Shown here: positions 19,242 through 32,615 of the stretch, piece after piece | Layout: every line of letters begins with the position of its first letter | Position numbering within the stretch: the first letter of the stretch is position 1 | Assembly: GCF_001584725.1 (NCBI RefSeq) | Contig: NZ_CP014606.1 | Coordinates: forward strand, 1-64,000 | Origin: an endosymbiont 'TC1' of Trimyema compressum | Lineage (GTDB): Bacteria > Bacillota > TC1 | DNA length: 64,000 nucleotides | Reading direction: 5' to 3' | Notes under the pieces: model-generated | The model's database searches: none | What the model was told of the DNA's origin: nothing | The model's input: the letters and a program-made list of their open reading frames with translations, nothing else | Made by a program: the position numbers and the translations under genes

Positions 19242-19708
19242 TGAAAATAGCAATTGCTTCTGACCATGGTGGTTTTGAGTTAAAGGAAACTATAGGCGAA
19301 GCACTATTAAAAAAAGGTATCGAAACTATGGATTTTGGAACATTTTCAGAAGAGTCTGTAGATTATCCAGATTTTGCTTTAAAAGTTGGAGAAGCTATTA
19401 ACAATAAGGAAGCTGATTTAGGTATTTTAGTATGTGGTACAGGCATTGGCATGTCTATAGCTGCCAATAAAATAGATGGCATTCGCTGCGCTTTGTGTAG
19501 TGATGTTTATTCTGCAAAAATGACGAGAGGTCATAACAATGCAAATGTATTAGCATTAGGACAAAGAGTGCTTGGCGATGGTTTAGCAATGATGATTGTA
19601 GATACATTTATTAATAGCCATTTTGAGGGTGGTCGTCATCAAAGAAGGCTAGATAAAATAAAAGACATAGAAAATGGCTATAAAGGAAATGATGGCAATG
19701 AAGCGTAA
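19241..19708 (+). CDS. rpiB: Ribose-5-phosphate isomerase B
   Basis: 155 aa RpiB/LacAB fold. MKIAIASDHGGFELK at the start, active-site cysteine in VCGTGIGMSIAANK near 67-80, and a typical arginine-rich end. The start is the ATG at 19241 with GGGAGG eight bases before it; it shares a base with the stop of the ywlE relic. Interconverts ribose-5-P and ribulose-5-P. Intact although its upstream neighbour is decayed. Confidence 0.95.
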   Translation: MKIAIASDHGGFELKETIGEALLKKGIETMDFGTFSEESVDYPDFALKVGEAINNKEADLGILVCGTGIGMSIAANKIDGIRCALCSDVYSAKMTRGHNNANVLALGQRVLGDGLAMMIVDTFINSHFEGGRHQRRLDKIKDIENGYKGNDGNEA

Positions 19709-20126
19709 AAGCTGGGATACATACTTTATGGAAATAGCTGATCGCGTTAAAGATAGAAGTACTTGCCAAAGAAGACAGGTAGGTGCTTTAGTTGTTAAAG
19801 ATAAAAGAATTAAGGGAACAGGCTACAATGGTAGCCCACCTGGGTTGCCTCACTGTACAGAAGTTGGATGTTATGAGGTCAATGGTCGTTGTAAGAGAAC
19901 AATTCATGCTGAGATTAATGCTATTTTAGAGTGTACACCAGAGGAAAGAGCAGGTGCAACTATTTATATTACAGACCAACCTTGTTTTGAATGTACAAAA
20001 GTAATAATTGCTTCAGGGATTACGAGGGTTCTATACAGAAATCCATACGATAATGATGTAGATTTATTTTTAGAAGCGCCGCATATTGAAGTAATTAAAT
20101 GGGAGGATAAAAATGAAAGTAATTAG
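19698..20126 (+). CDS. comEB: dCMP deaminase (ComEB type)
   Basis: 142 aa cytidine-deaminase fold. Zinc site: HAE in [10 protein letters not shown] near 69-78 and PCFEC near 96-100. Deaminates dCMP to dUMP for thymidylate synthesis. I prefer the ATG at 19698 ([11 protein letters not shown]), which overlaps the rpiB end; two in-frame ATGs lie slightly upstream. Ends overlapping wecB by 14 bases. The same rpiB-comEB-wecB order is common in Clostridia. Confidence 0.9.
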   Translation: MKRKSWDTYFMEIADRVKDRSTCQRRQVGALVVKDKRIKGTGYNGSPPGLPHCTEVGCYEVNGRCKRTIHAEINAILECTPEERAGATIYITDQPCFECTKVIIASGITRVLYRNPYDNDVDLFLEAPHIEVIKWEDKNESN

Positions 20127-21225
20127 TGTTTTTGGCACGAGACCAGAAGCCATTAAAATGGCACCATTAGTGAAGGCCTTAGAAAAAGAACCTTCTATTA
20201 ATTCTAAAGTAATAGTAACGGCACAACATAGAGATATGTTAGACCAAGTGTTAGGCTTATTTGATATTGTTCCTGACTATGATTTGGATATTATGAAAAG
20301 CGGACAAACATTGACAGATGTGACAACAAGAATATTAGAAGGTCTATCTCCAATTTTAAAGGAAGAAAAACCAGATGTTGTTTTAGTTCATGGTGATACC
20401 AGCACAACTTTTGCATCTGCATTAGCTGCTTTTTATGAAAAAATTGCTGTAGGACATGTTGAGGCAGGTTTGAGAACTGGTAATAAGTATTCTCCTTATC
20501 CAGAAGAGATGAACAGACAGTTAACTACAAAATTAACAGATTATCATTTTGCGCCAACTGAAAAAGCAAAAAACAATTTACTAGCAGAAGGTATTGATCC
20601 AAAGACTATTTATGTTACAGGCAATACAGTTATTGATGCTCTTTTATCTGTAGCTAAAAAGCCTTTTGATGTTCAGACAATTCCTGGACTTGAAAATATT
20701 GATTTTAATAAGAAAATAATTTTAGTAACAGCACATAGAAGAGAAAATCTAGGCGTTCATATGGAAAATATTTTCTCTGCAATTAAAGATATTTTAAATG
20801 AAGAAAAGGGCGTAGAAGTTATTTTTCCTATTCATAAAAATCCAAAAGTAAGAGAAATTGCCTATAGCTTTTTAGGAGATAATAAACAGGTTCATTTTAT
20901 TGAACCATTAGATTATCAACCTTTTGTGAAAGTAATGGAAAAAGCCAACCTTATTTTAACAGATTCTGGTGGCATTCAAGAAGAAGCGCCTTCTTTAGCA
21001 AAACCAGTTTTAGTTTTAAGAGACACAACTGAAAGACCTGAAGCTGTTGAAGCAGGAACGGTTGTTTTAGCAGGTGTTAACAAAGAGGACATCTACAATG
21101 AAGCAATGCTTTTATTAAGAGATAAGGAAGTTTATAATAAAATGGCAAATGCTACTAACCCTTATGGTGATGGTAAAACAAGTGAACGCATTGCTTCTAT
21201 TCTATCTAGAGGAGGCAATGACTAA
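20113..21225 (+). CDS. wecB: UDP-N-acetylglucosamine 2-epimerase, non-hydrolysing
   Basis: 370 aa. [13 protein letters not shown] at the N-terminus, EAGLRTGN near 118, the TAHRREN motif near 210 and [13 protein letters not shown] near 285 are the family hallmarks. Makes UDP-ManNAc, the substrate used by TagA-type transferases such as the one encoded at 26844, so both probably serve wall-polymer linkage-unit synthesis. AGGAG-like RBS inside the comEB end. Intact. Confidence 0.96.
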   Translation: MKVISVFGTRPEAIKMAPLVKALEKEPSINSKVIVTAQHRDMLDQVLGLFDIVPDYDLDIMKSGQTLTDVTTRILEGLSPILKEEKPDVVLVHGDTSTTFASALAAFYEKIAVGHVEAGLRTGNKYSPYPEEMNRQLTTKLTDYHFAPTEKAKNNLLAEGIDPKTIYVTGNTVIDALLSVAKKPFDVQTIPGLENIDFNKKIILVTAHRRENLGVHMENIFSAIKDILNEEKGVEVIFPIHKNPKVREIAYSFLGDNKQVHFIEPLDYQPFVKVMEKANLILTDSGGIQEEAPSLAKPVLVLRDTTERPEAVEAGTVVLAGVNKEDIYNEAMLLLRDKEVYNKMANATNPYGDGKTSERIASILSRGGND

Positions 21226-21707
21226 TGCTAAAAGGAGTAGTAGGATTTCTAGGTATGTTTTTTGTTATGTTACCATTTTTCTTAATTAATATTAAAATTA
21301 TTAAAATTAAAAATAATGGTAAATTTGTTAGAGTTTTTCTTGTTCTTTTAGTTTTAATGATCGCAGCAGCAGTAGTAGTTGGTCTAAGTTTATATCCAAT
21401 TGGAGAAAACACTTTAATTGGTGGACTTTTTGCATTTGCCGTTTATGTAGTATTAATTGTTATTCAACTTTTTTTACATGCTCGTTACGTAAAAGAGGAA
21501 GAAACGCATTTGGACATAGGTAATGACTCTTTTAAAAATGAAATGGATATGGATAGTGAATTAGAAGAGACAGAGGCAGATCCAACTTTAGCTGTGGAAC
21601 CGGAAGAATATGAAAATCTTGAAGAAACACAAACTATTAGAAGAGAAGAGCTTCAAAACAGTGAAGAGTGGAAAAAACAATGGATGATTTATTTAAATAG
21701 GAAGTAG
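21225..21707 (+). CDS. Membrane protein with acidic cytoplasmic tail, unknown
   Basis: 160 aa, not recognised. Three hydrophobic spans (about 4-25, 34-60, 65-88), then a strongly acidic tail (about 92-160) rich in E and D. Start overlaps the wecB stop by one base. In many Clostridia this slot is next to atpZ/atpI-type genes, but no similarity to them is obvious. Probably a real gene: good coupling and no competing frame. Confidence 0.75.
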   Translation: MLKGVVGFLGMFFVMLPFFLINIKIIKIKNNGKFVRVFLVLLVLMIAAAVVVGLSLYPIGENTLIGGLFAFAVYVVLIVIQLFLHARYVKEEETHLDIGNDSFKNEMDMDSELEETEADPTLAVEPEEYENLEETQTIRREELQNSEEWKKQWMIYLNRK

Positions 21708-21719
21708 GAGACTATCAAT

Positions 21720-22892
21720 ATGGATAAAGAATTTCAAAAAATTGTTTTTCAATTTATAGAAAGCAAAAGCTATACCGGACAAGAAAAATCAATGGTAGAA
21801 ACTGTAAAAAAAGTTATGGAATCTTTGGATTATGATGAAATAATTATTGATGATGCTGGAAATATTATTGGCGGTATTCATGGCTTAGAAGAGGGACCAG
21901 TAGTTCTTTTTGATGGCCATATTGATACAGTAGAAGCTGATAATGTTACAGAGTGGACAGAAAGTCCTTTTTCACATTATATTGCTGATGGCAAATTATT
22001 TGGAAGAGGGACTTCTGATATGAAGGGTGCTTTTGCGGCTATGGTTTATGCTGCTGGTACACTTGAAAGAGGCAAACTTAAAGGTTCTGCTTATGTATCT
22101 GGAACTATTCATGAAGAAACAGCGGAAGGTTATTCAATTAATAATGTTTTAGATATTGTTAAACCAGACGTTGTGGTTATTGGTGAAGCAACAGAGTTAA
22201 GGATTAATATTGGACAACGGGGAAGAGGAGAAATAGTTTTAGAAACTTACGGTAAATCAGCTCATTCTTCTAATCCTAATATTGGTATTAACAGTGTTTT
22301 AAAAATGAATAAAGCGTTACTTGCTATTGAAGAAAAATATGTGGAAAAAGAAGATGTTTTAGGAAAAGGTATTTTAGTGTTAACCGATATTATTTCTACA
22401 CCGTATCCAGGACAATCAGTTATTCCTAGAGTATGCCAAGTGACTTTCGATAGGAGACTGTTATTAGGGGAAACAAGAGAAAATGTTTTAGAAGGTATTG
22501 CAGCTGTTTTAGAGCCTTTAAAAGAACAAGATTCTGAATTTTCCTATAAATTATATTTTAGAGAAAATAATTTTAAAACATATACTGGATTTTCATTTTC
22601 AGGAGATAAGTTTTATCCACCCTGGAAAATTGATGAAGAGGACACGGTAGTTGTGAAAGCAAAAGAAGCTTTAATAAAGGCGGGAATTAAACCTGAAATA
22701 AGTGTTTATTCCTTTTGCACAAATGGTAGCACAACCTGTGGTGAAAGAGGTATAAAAACAATTGGTTTTGGTCCGGGTAGAGAGCAAGAAGCCCATATTA
22801 CTAATGAATTTATAAGTATAGATGATTTGGAAAAAAGTATTATTGGGTATCGCTTCCTAGCTTTGGCTTTAACAGGAGAAGGAGAAATTTAA
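21720..22892 (+). CDS. M20-family metallohydrolase, YgeY-like
   Basis: 390 aa. Zinc-ligand motifs of M20: DGHIDTV (about 65-71), [10 protein letters not shown] (about 98-107) and HEETAEG near 135. The NIGQRGRGE segment and the C-terminal [16 protein letters not shown] resemble YgeY-type hydrolases linked to selenium-dependent purine breakdown. Alternatives are N-acetyl-ornithine/succinyl-diaminopimelate deacylases; the position directly before argH (TAATG overlap) would also suit an acyl-amino-acid deacylase. Family certain, substrate not. Confidence 0.8.
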   Translation: MDKEFQKIVFQFIESKSYTGQEKSMVETVKKVMESLDYDEIIIDDAGNIIGGIHGLEEGPVVLFDGHIDTVEADNVTEWTESPFSHYIADGKLFGRGTSDMKGAFAAMVYAAGTLERGKLKGSAYVSGTIHEETAEGYSINNVLDIVKPDVVVIGEATELRINIGQRGRGEIVLETYGKSAHSSNPNIGINSVLKMNKALLAIEEKYVEKEDVLGKGILVLTDIISTPYPGQSVIPRVCQVTFDRRLLLGETRENVLEGIAAVLEPLKEQDSEFSYKLYFRENNFKTYTGFSFSGDKFYPPWKIDEEDTVVVKAKEALIKAGIKPEISVYSFCTNGSTTCGERGIKTIGFGPGREQEAHITNEFISIDDLEKSIIGYRFLALALTGEGEI

Positions 22893-24268
22893 TGAAGCTA
22901 TGGGGCGGACGTTTTAGTAAAGAAACAGATGAGTTAGTTGAAGAGTTTCATTCTTCAATAACCTTTGACAAAAGATTATATAAAGAAGATATAGAAGGCA
23001 GTATTGCTCATGGAACAATGCTGGTTGCTACAGGGATTATTTCACAAGAAGAAGGAGAAGCTATTGTAAGGGGACTAAAAGAGCTTTTAGTTGAAATCGA
23101 AGCTAGAACAGTTAAATTTACACCTGGAGCTGAAGATATTCATATGAATATTGAAACTTTATTAACTGAAAAAATTGGTGAGCCAGGTAAGAAACTCCAT
23201 ACAGGTAGAAGTAGAAATGATCAAGTAGCAACTGATTTAAAATTATTTGCGAAAAATGAAGGGCAAGAAATATTAAATTTATTAAAAGGCTTATTAGATA
23301 CAATTATTACAATAAGCAGTGGTAATTTAGATACAGTTATGCCAGGCTATACTCATTTACAAAAGGCACAGCCTATTACATTTGCTCATCATATGATGGC
23401 TTATTTTGAAATGTTTAAAAGAGACTATGGGAGAATTGAAGATGCTTTAAAAAGAGCGGATACGTCTCCTTTAGGATCAGGAGCCTTAGCAGGGACAACG
23501 TTCCCTTTAGATAGAGAAATGACCAAATCTTTACTGGGTTTTAAATACGTCTCTCTAAACAGTTTAGATGGTGTTAGCGACCGCGACTATGTAATTGAAA
23601 TGGAAAGTGCTTGTGCTATCATTATGGTTCATTTAAGCAGAATCTGTGAAGAAGTAATTCTTTGGAGCAGTGATGAATTTCAATTTGCTACATTAGATGA
23701 TGCTTATTCTACAGGATCTAGTATTATGCCACAAAAGAAAAATCCTGATGTTGCAGAATTAGTCAGAGGAAAATCTGGAAGAGTATTTGGCCATTTAATG
23801 GCGACTTTGACAATGCTTAAGGGATTACCTTTAGCTTATAATAAAGATATGCAAGAAGACAAAGAAGGCTTTTTTGATACAATAGATACTATTAAAAAAA
23901 GTCTTTTAACTATGACACCTATGTTACTAACAATGAAAGTTAATAAAGAGGTAATGGAAAAAGGAGCTGCTGGTGGCTTTACAAATGCTACTGATGTAGC
24001 TGATTATTTAGCTAAAAAAGGTATTCCTTTTAGAGAAGCCCATCATATTACAGGTGAGCTAGTAGCTAAGTGTTTAATGGAAAAAAGAACATTAGAATCT
24101 TTATCTCTTGAAGAATTTAAAGAATATTCGACTGTCTTTGATAATGATATTTATGAAGCAATTGCTTTACTCACGTGTGTAAACGAAAGAAAAAGCATAG
24201 GTGGACCGGCAAAAGAGCAAGTCGAAAAGCATATAGCTATTAGTAAAAAATGGCTACTAACACTATAA
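22892..24268 (+). CDS. argH: Argininosuccinate lyase
   Basis: 458 aa, full length. Fumarase/aspartase superfamily signature [11 protein letters not shown] near 275-285; also [19 protein letters not shown] at the start and [12 protein letters not shown] near 106. Splits argininosuccinate into arginine and fumarate. Starts inside the stop of the M20 gene. argG is not in this window. Intact. Confidence 0.97.
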   Translation: MKLWGGRFSKETDELVEEFHSSITFDKRLYKEDIEGSIAHGTMLVATGIISQEEGEAIVRGLKELLVEIEARTVKFTPGAEDIHMNIETLLTEKIGEPGKKLHTGRSRNDQVATDLKLFAKNEGQEILNLLKGLLDTIITISSGNLDTVMPGYTHLQKAQPITFAHHMMAYFEMFKRDYGRIEDALKRADTSPLGSGALAGTTFPLDREMTKSLLGFKYVSLNSLDGVSDRDYVIEMESACAIIMVHLSRICEEVILWSSDEFQFATLDDAYSTGSSIMPQKKNPDVAELVRGKSGRVFGHLMATLTMLKGLPLAYNKDMQEDKEGFFDTIDTIKKSLLTMTPMLLTMKVNKEVMEKGAAGGFTNATDVADYLAKKGIPFREAHHITGELVAKCLMEKRTLESLSLEEFKEYSTVFDNDIYEAIALLTCVNERKSIGGPAKEQVEKHIAISKKWLLTL

Positions 24269-24284
24269 GGGGGGGGAACAGGAC

Positions 24285-25553
24285 GTGGAAAAAATTGTTG
24301 TCAAAGGAGGCAATCCTTTAAAAGGTACTATCTCGATTAAAGGTTCGAAAAACTCTGTATTGCCTATTCTGACAGCGGCACTTCTGGCATCGGATGGCGT
24401 TTCTGTTATTCATGATGTGCCAAAGCTAAGCGATGTCTATATTATTATTGATATTCTTGAACACTTAGGCGCTAAATGTTCTTGGGATGGCAATACCGTT
24501 ACTATTGATAGTACAAAAGTAGTTCGTTTAGATGCAAGTCTTAATTGTGTTGGTGATATGAGGGCTTCGTTTTTATTGTTGGGGCCATTGCTTGCCCGTT
24601 TTAAATCATCTGAAATATTACAACCTGGAGGTTGTGCTATTGGTGTAAGACCTATTGATTTACACTTAAAAGGTTTAGAAGCTTTAGGTGCTGATTTTGC
24701 ACAAACACATGGTGTTATTAAAGGCTCAACACAAGGCCTTAAAGGTGCGAGAATTTATTTGGATTTTCCAAGTGTTGGCGCTACTGAAAATCTAATGATG
24801 GCAGGGGCTTTAGCAGAAGGCTTAACTATTTTGGAGAATGTGGCAGAAGAACCAGAAATTGTGGATTTAGCAAACTTTTTAAATAATATGGGGGCTAAGA
24901 TTACAGGGGCTGGAACTAATATTATTAAAATTAAAGGGGTTCCTTCCTTAAAGGGAACGGTTCATACTGTTATTCCTGATCGCATAGAAGCAGGGACTTA
25001 TATGATTGCAGTGGGAGCTGCTGGTGGTGATGCCTTCTTTGAAAATACAATTTCTGATCATTTAAAACCTGTTGTAGCTAAATTAAGAGAAGCAGGTGTT
25101 ACAGTAATTGAAGAAGCCAATGGTATTCGCATAATTTCTGAAGGGAGCAAATTCTGTAAAGGTCTTTATATTAAGACTATGCCTTATCCAGGTTTTCCTA
25201 CAGATATGCAATCTCAACTTCTAGCTATGCTCCTTTGTTCAAATGGTAGAAGCTATGTAACAGAAACTATTTTTGAAAGCCGTTTTCAACATATAGAAGA
25301 GTTTAGAAAAATGGGTGCAGATATTATCTTAGCGGGTAATACAGTAGCACTTACTGGTGTAGATAAAATATATGGTGCTAATGTGAATGCAACAGACTTA
25401 AGAGCAGGAGCAGCTCTTATAATTGCAGGTCTTTATGCTGAAGGAGAAACTCATGTAGGGAACATTCATTTTATCGATAGAGGATATGATGGATTAGTTG
25501 AGAATCTTAAGGCTTTAGGAGCAGATATTAAGCGGGCTAAATTTGACGAATAG
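24285..25553 (+). CDS. murA: UDP-N-acetylglucosamine 1-carboxyvinyltransferase
   Basis: First committed step of peptidoglycan synthesis. 422 aa; KGSKNSVLPIL near 19-29 and the fosfomycin-reactive C117 in PGGCAIGVRPIDLH. GTG start at 24285, preceded by an unusual G run (AAGGGGGGGGAA) that acts as RBS. Cytosolic. Two murA paralogues are usual in Bacillota; this one opens the wall-related run murA-LCP-TagA. Confidence 0.97.
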   Translation: MEKIVVKGGNPLKGTISIKGSKNSVLPILTAALLASDGVSVIHDVPKLSDVYIIIDILEHLGAKCSWDGNTVTIDSTKVVRLDASLNCVGDMRASFLLLGPLLARFKSSEILQPGGCAIGVRPIDLHLKGLEALGADFAQTHGVIKGSTQGLKGARIYLDFPSVGATENLMMAGALAEGLTILENVAEEPEIVDLANFLNNMGAKITGAGTNIIKIKGVPSLKGTVHTVIPDRIEAGTYMIAVGAAGGDAFFENTISDHLKPVVAKLREAGVTVIEEANGIRIISEGSKFCKGLYIKTMPYPGFPTDMQSQLLAMLLCSNGRSYVTETIFESRFQHIEEFRKMGADIILAGNTVALTGVDKIYGANVNATDLRAGAALIIAGLYAEGETHVGNIHFIDRGYDGLVENLKALGADIKRAKFDE

Positions 25554-25616
25554 TCAGAAATCTGTTAACCTATAAACTAGCTTTTAAAGCAAGCATTTTA
25601 AATTAGGAGAAGAAAT

Positions 25617-26831
25617 ATGAGTCGTGTAGATAGAAATCATGGAAAGAAAAACGGCAATAAAAAAAGAAGTAGCCATAAAACTGCTGAAGAAGAAGTTTTC
25701 GGGAGTAAGAATAGTAGACCCAGAAAAAAGAAGAAGAAAAAAAGAAAAGGGCTACGGGTTTTTCTCGGAGTTGTTTTAGCTCTAATTCTAATTATTGGTG
25801 GTGGTCTGTTATATGCGGCACTTTCAACTGGCTTAGTTCAAGATCCTACAGGCATAATTAAAGTACAAGATCAATTTAAGGATGATAAAGTTAACATTTT
25901 AATTGTTGGTTCAGATATTAGACCTGAAGATGAAGCTTCAAGATCTGATACTTTAATTGTTGGTTCAGATATTAGACCTGAAGATGAAGCTTCAAGATCT
26001 GATACTTTGATTGTTGGTTCATTTGATTTTAAGGCTAGAACAGCAAACCTATTATCTATTCCTAGAGATACAATGATTCCAATTTCTGGACATGGTAAGG
26101 ATAAAATCAATCATGCTTATGCTTATGGTGGTTTAGCTTTAACTGAACAGACTGTAGAGGATTTCTTAGGAATAAAAATTGATAGAACCGTTGAAATTAA
26201 TTTTGATTCTTTTAAAAATGCAGTTGATCAAATTGGTGGCGTTGATATAGATGTTGACCAGAAGATGTATTATCCGGAAGAAGGTATCGATTTAGTTGCT
26301 GGACAACAAACTTTAAATGGAAAAGATGCATTAGCCTATGTTCGTTTTAGAGGTACCCCAACAGGAGACTTAGGCCGTGCAGAAAGACAACAGAAATTTT
26401 TAATGGCTTTAGCCTCTGGTATTAAAAATAAAGCCAATGTATTTCGGCAAGCAGGTATATTAGCCGATATGTTAGGAAAAATTAAAACCAATATTACTTT
26501 CCAAGAGGCAAGCTATATGTTCAGTAAACATAGAGAACTTGATAACTTTACTATTTCTACATGGACATCACAGGGCATTCCAGAAACCATTAATGGTGTT
26601 TCCTATCTAATTCCAGAGGATCACTCTGATGATGAATCAAGAGAATTTTTAGAAGGAATATTATTTGCTGTGACAGATCCTAACGACTCAGAGAAGAAAA
26701 TTTTAGTTACTGAAGAAGAAAAAGCACAAATAAAAGCAGGTACTTTTACGGGCTCAACTAGAAACAACAGCACCAATAGTAACAGTAACAATAATAGCAA
26801 TAGTAATTCAAATAACTACAATAGCTACTAA
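25617..26831 (+). CDS. LytR-CpsA-Psr family wall-polymer ligase
   Basis: 404 aa type II membrane protein. A very basic N-terminal tail (1-43), TM about 45-68, then the LCP catalytic domain: RSDTLIVGSFD, LSIPRDTMIPI, KINHAYAYGG, VRFRGTPTGDLGRAERQQ. It ends in a flexible Asn/Ser-rich tail (about 380-404). LCP enzymes join anionic polymers to peptidoglycan. Odd: an exact 18-residue tandem duplication (VGSDIRPEDEASRSDTLI twice, from residue 96) just before the first catalytic strand. Forms a wall-polymer set with wecB and tagA. Confidence 0.93.
   Translation: MSRVDRNHGKKNGNKKRSSHKTAEEEVFGSKNSRPRKKKKKKRKGLRVFLGVVLALILIIGGGLLYAALSTGLVQDPTGIIKVQDQFKDDKVNILIVGSDIRPEDEASRSDTLIVGSDIRPEDEASRSDTLIVGSFDFKARTANLLSIPRDTMIPISGHGKDKINHAYAYGGLALTEQTVEDFLGIKIDRTVEINFDSFKNAVDQIGGVDIDVDQKMYYPEEGIDLVAGQQTLNGKDALAYVRFRGTPTGDLGRAERQQKFLMALASGIKNKANVFRQAGILADMLGKIKTNITFQEASYMFSKHRELDNFTISTWTSQGIPETINGVSYLIPEDHSDDESREFLEGILFAVTDPNDSEKKILVTEEEKAQIKAGTFTGSTRNNSTNSNSNNNSNSNSNNYNSY
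25899..26006 (+). repeat. Exact 54-bp tandem duplication inside the LCP gene
   Basis: Unit 25899-25952 is repeated without a mismatch at 25953-26006. A third partial copy of the unit start (one T to G change) follows at 26007. In frame, 18 residues per unit. The 15-base TTAATTGTTGGTTCA at the unit edge is the likely site of slippage. Confidence 0.97.
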
Positions 26832-26843
26832 ATAGGAGATGTA

Positions 26844-27584
26844 ATGGAAAGAATAAATATTTTAGGGGCTTTCATCCATAGTATAACTATGGATGAAGCC
26901 CTTTTAAAAATTAAGGAATATGTTAAGAAGAGAGAATCTGTTCAAATCATTACTATTAATCCAGAAATGGTTTATGAAAGTACTAACAACTGCAGATTTC
27001 AGAAAATAATTAATAGCTGTAAGCTAGTAGTACCAGATGGTTATGGAATTGTTTGGGCTGCAGAAAAATTTGGCTACCATTTAAAAGAAAGAGTACCTGG
27101 TATTGAGCTAATGGATAAAATACTTTTATTTGCTAATGAAACAGAATATAAAGTGTTTTTTTATGGAGGCCATCAAAAAGCAATTGAAAAAGCTGTAGAT
27201 AATATTAAAAATAAATACCCTAATTTAAATATTTGTGGTTATGCCAATGGTTTTTTAAATGAAGATGAGAGAGATAGTCTCATTAACAGACTAGAAACCA
27301 TTGAACCAGATTTCCTCTTTGTAGGTACGGGAACACCTAAACAGGAGCTTTTTATTCATAAGTTTTTGCCTAATTTAAAATCTTGTATAGCCATGGGTGT
27401 TGGTGGTAGTTTTGATGTCTATTCTGGAATGGTAAAAAGAGCCCCAAAGATTTGGCAAACCCTACATTTAGAATGGCTTTATAGAGGTATTACAGATCCT
27501 GAAAGAAGAAAACGCCTTCTTGTTATCCCTAAATATATGAAAGCAGTAAGAAAACAAAAAAAGAATAATAAAGAATTAAAATAA
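26844..27584 (+). CDS. tagA: WecG/TagA/CpsF-family glycosyltransferase
   Basis: 246 aa GT26 enzyme. Motifs: TINPEMVYES near 38-47, VPDGYGIVWAA near 63-73, FFYGGHQKAI near 108, VGTGTPKQE near 159 and GGSFDVYSGMVKRAPKIWQ near 185. TagA adds ManNAc to the GlcNAc-lipid of wall teichoic acid linkage units; WecB upstream supplies UDP-ManNAc and the LCP protein would attach the product. RBS AGGAG, 12 bases after the LCP gene. Ends in a terminator. Confidence 0.92.
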   Translation: MERINILGAFIHSITMDEALLKIKEYVKKRESVQIITINPEMVYESTNNCRFQKIINSCKLVVPDGYGIVWAAEKFGYHLKERVPGIELMDKILLFANETEYKVFFYGGHQKAIEKAVDNIKNKYPNLNICGYANGFLNEDERDSLINRLETIEPDFLFVGTGTPKQELFIHKFLPNLKSCIAMGVGGSFDVYSGMVKRAPKIWQTLHLEWLYRGITDPERRKRLLVIPKYMKAVRKQKKNNKELK

Positions 27585-27606
27585 CATCTTAAGATGTTAT
27601 TTTTTC
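27577..27606 (+). terminator. Terminator after tagA
   Basis: Perfect palindrome AATAACATCTTAAGATGTTATT followed by TTTT; the tagA stop codon lies in its 5' arm. Confidence 0.88.
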
Positions 27607-27656
27607 TGTAATAAGGTATAATTTAAAGAGATAAGAAAAAATATGGAGGAAAGATA

Positions 27657-28871
27657 ATGAAATACATGGTTATCTTAATTGATGGAGCAGCGGATGAAAA
27701 TGTAGAGGCATTAGGAAATAAAACACCATTAATGGTGGCCAAAATGCCTAATATAGAAAAATTATCAAAAACTGGACAAATTGGTTTAGTGCAAACAGTA
27801 CCAGAAGGAATGTCACCTGGTAGCGATGTAGCCAACTTAAGTATTATGGGTTATGAACCTGAAAAATATCATACTGGTCGCTCACCACTAGAAGCATTAT
27901 CTGCTGGTGTTGAGATGAAGGATACAGATGTAGCAATACGTTTAAATCTAGTCACTTTAGGGGATGAAGAATCCTTTAGTGAAAAAACAATAATTGATTA
28001 TAGCGGTGGCGAAATTGAGACTGTAGAGAGTATCCAACTAATAAATGCTCTTAAGGAAGCTTTTGATAAGAGCCCATATCATATTTATCCAGGTATTAGC
28101 TATCGACATGTATTTATTTGGGAAAATGGTTCAGTTAATGTTGAAATGGTACCACCACATAATATTTTAGATAAAAAAATTGGCTCTTATTTACCAAAAG
28201 GAGATAATGAAGCCTTTTTTAGAGATTTTATTGAAAAGGGATATGAATTATTAAAAAATCATCCAATTAATCTTGCAAGAGTAAAAAGAGGTTTAAAGCC
28301 AGCCAATGCTCCTTGGTTGTGGGGAGAGGGCAAAAAGCCTCTATTAGATAAATTCTCTGAAAAGAATAATTTAAAAGGTGGCGTTATTAGTGCTGTAGAT
28401 TTAATTAAAGGTATTGGAATGGGCGCCAATATGACTGTTATTGAAGCGCCGGATGTAACGGGAACAATTGATACTAACTTTACAGGTAAAAGTGAAGCGG
28501 CTTTAGAAGGTTTATTAAATGGCTTAGACTATGTTTATGTACATCTTGAAGCACCAGACGAATGTGGACATCAAGGGGATGTTGCAGGTAAAGTTCGTTC
28601 ATTAGAATTAATAGATGAAAAAATTATTGGTCCCATACTTAAAGGATTAGAAGAGGCTAATGAAGATTTTAGAATGCTGGTTGTACCGGATCACAGAACA
28701 CCTTTAAATAAAAGAACCCATACAATGGACCCTGTTCCTTATCTTATATTTGATTCAAGAAAAGCATTAGGGAATGGAAATCTATATGATGAAGAACATG
28801 CTAAATCAGGTGTTTTTGTATCAACAGGACCTAAACTCCATGATATTCTTATTGAAAAAAGTGATCAATAA
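27657..28871 (+). CDS. apgM: Cofactor-independent phosphoglycerate mutase, archaeal type
   Basis: 404 aa alkaline-phosphatase-superfamily enzyme. LIDGAAD at 8-14 gives a metal-binding aspartate; the nucleophile is S56 in MSPGSDVANLSIMGY. Further metal ligands lie in DECGHQGDV and VPDHRTPLNKRTHT. Interconverts 2- and 3-phosphoglycerate in glycolysis. This ApgM form, shorter than GpmI, is frequent in anaerobic Clostridia. GGAGGAAAG before the ATG. Monocistronic start after the tagA terminator. Confidence 0.93.
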   Translation: MKYMVILIDGAADENVEALGNKTPLMVAKMPNIEKLSKTGQIGLVQTVPEGMSPGSDVANLSIMGYEPEKYHTGRSPLEALSAGVEMKDTDVAIRLNLVTLGDEESFSEKTIIDYSGGEIETVESIQLINALKEAFDKSPYHIYPGISYRHVFIWENGSVNVEMVPPHNILDKKIGSYLPKGDNEAFFRDFIEKGYELLKNHPINLARVKRGLKPANAPWLWGEGKKPLLDKFSEKNNLKGGVISAVDLIKGIGMGANMTVIEAPDVTGTIDTNFTGKSEAALEGLLNGLDYVYVHLEAPDECGHQGDVAGKVRSLELIDEKIIGPILKGLEEANEDFRMLVVPDHRTPLNKRTHTMDPVPYLIFDSRKALGNGNLYDEEHAKSGVFVSTGPKLHDILIEKSDQ

Positions 28872-28917
28872 TGGTATCATCGAAAGGATATAAAAACACG
28901 TCAATTAGGAGTTTCAG

Positions 28918-29286
28918 ATGTTTCCTATAGACATTATCTTAAATACATCAGAAGGAAAATTTCACTATCAAGGTACTTTAAAAAGAGAAAACAGTAAAAC
29001 CATAATACAGTATGAAGAACAAATCATTGAAACAAAAAAAGATACTGTAGTTTTTCTTGTTGAAGAGAATAAAATAGTAGTTAAAAGACTTGGTGGAGAA
29101 ATGATTTTTTGTGAAGATGAGGAAAAAGAATTTCATTATGAAACCCCCTATGGTTTTTTGGTGTTTCAAATAAAAACCCATCAAATCATCAAAGAAAAAG
29201 ATAAAATCACAATCTGCTATTCTTTATGTGCAGAAAATGAAAAAATCAAAGAAGAAAAAATAATTCTATCATATTATGAAAGGTGA
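28918..29286 (+). CDS. DUF1934 beta-barrel protein
   Basis: 122 aa, all-beta pattern (alternating hydrophobic strands, FHYQGTLKRENSKTIIQY, FHYETPYGFLVFQIKT). Size, composition and position directly before argS match DUF1934, a calycin-like family of unknown function found next to argS in Clostridia. No catalytic residues are evident. RBS TAGGAG, 12 bases before argS, co-transcribed. Confidence 0.8.
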   Translation: MFPIDIILNTSEGKFHYQGTLKRENSKTIIQYEEQIIETKKDTVVFLVEENKIVVKRLGGEMIFCEDEEKEFHYETPYGFLVFQIKTHQIIKEKDKITICYSLCAENEKIKEEKIILSYYER

Positions 29287-29298
29287 AGGAGTTTATTC

Positions 29299-32594
<3,296 letters not shown>

Positions 32595-32615
32595 GGATCT
32601 TTGAAAGGATATATT

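Noticed and set aside
26750-26831. Asn/Ser repeats at the LCP C-terminus as a phase-variable tract
   Set aside because: Codons are mixed (AAC, AAT, AGT, AGC), so there is no perfect nucleotide repeat.
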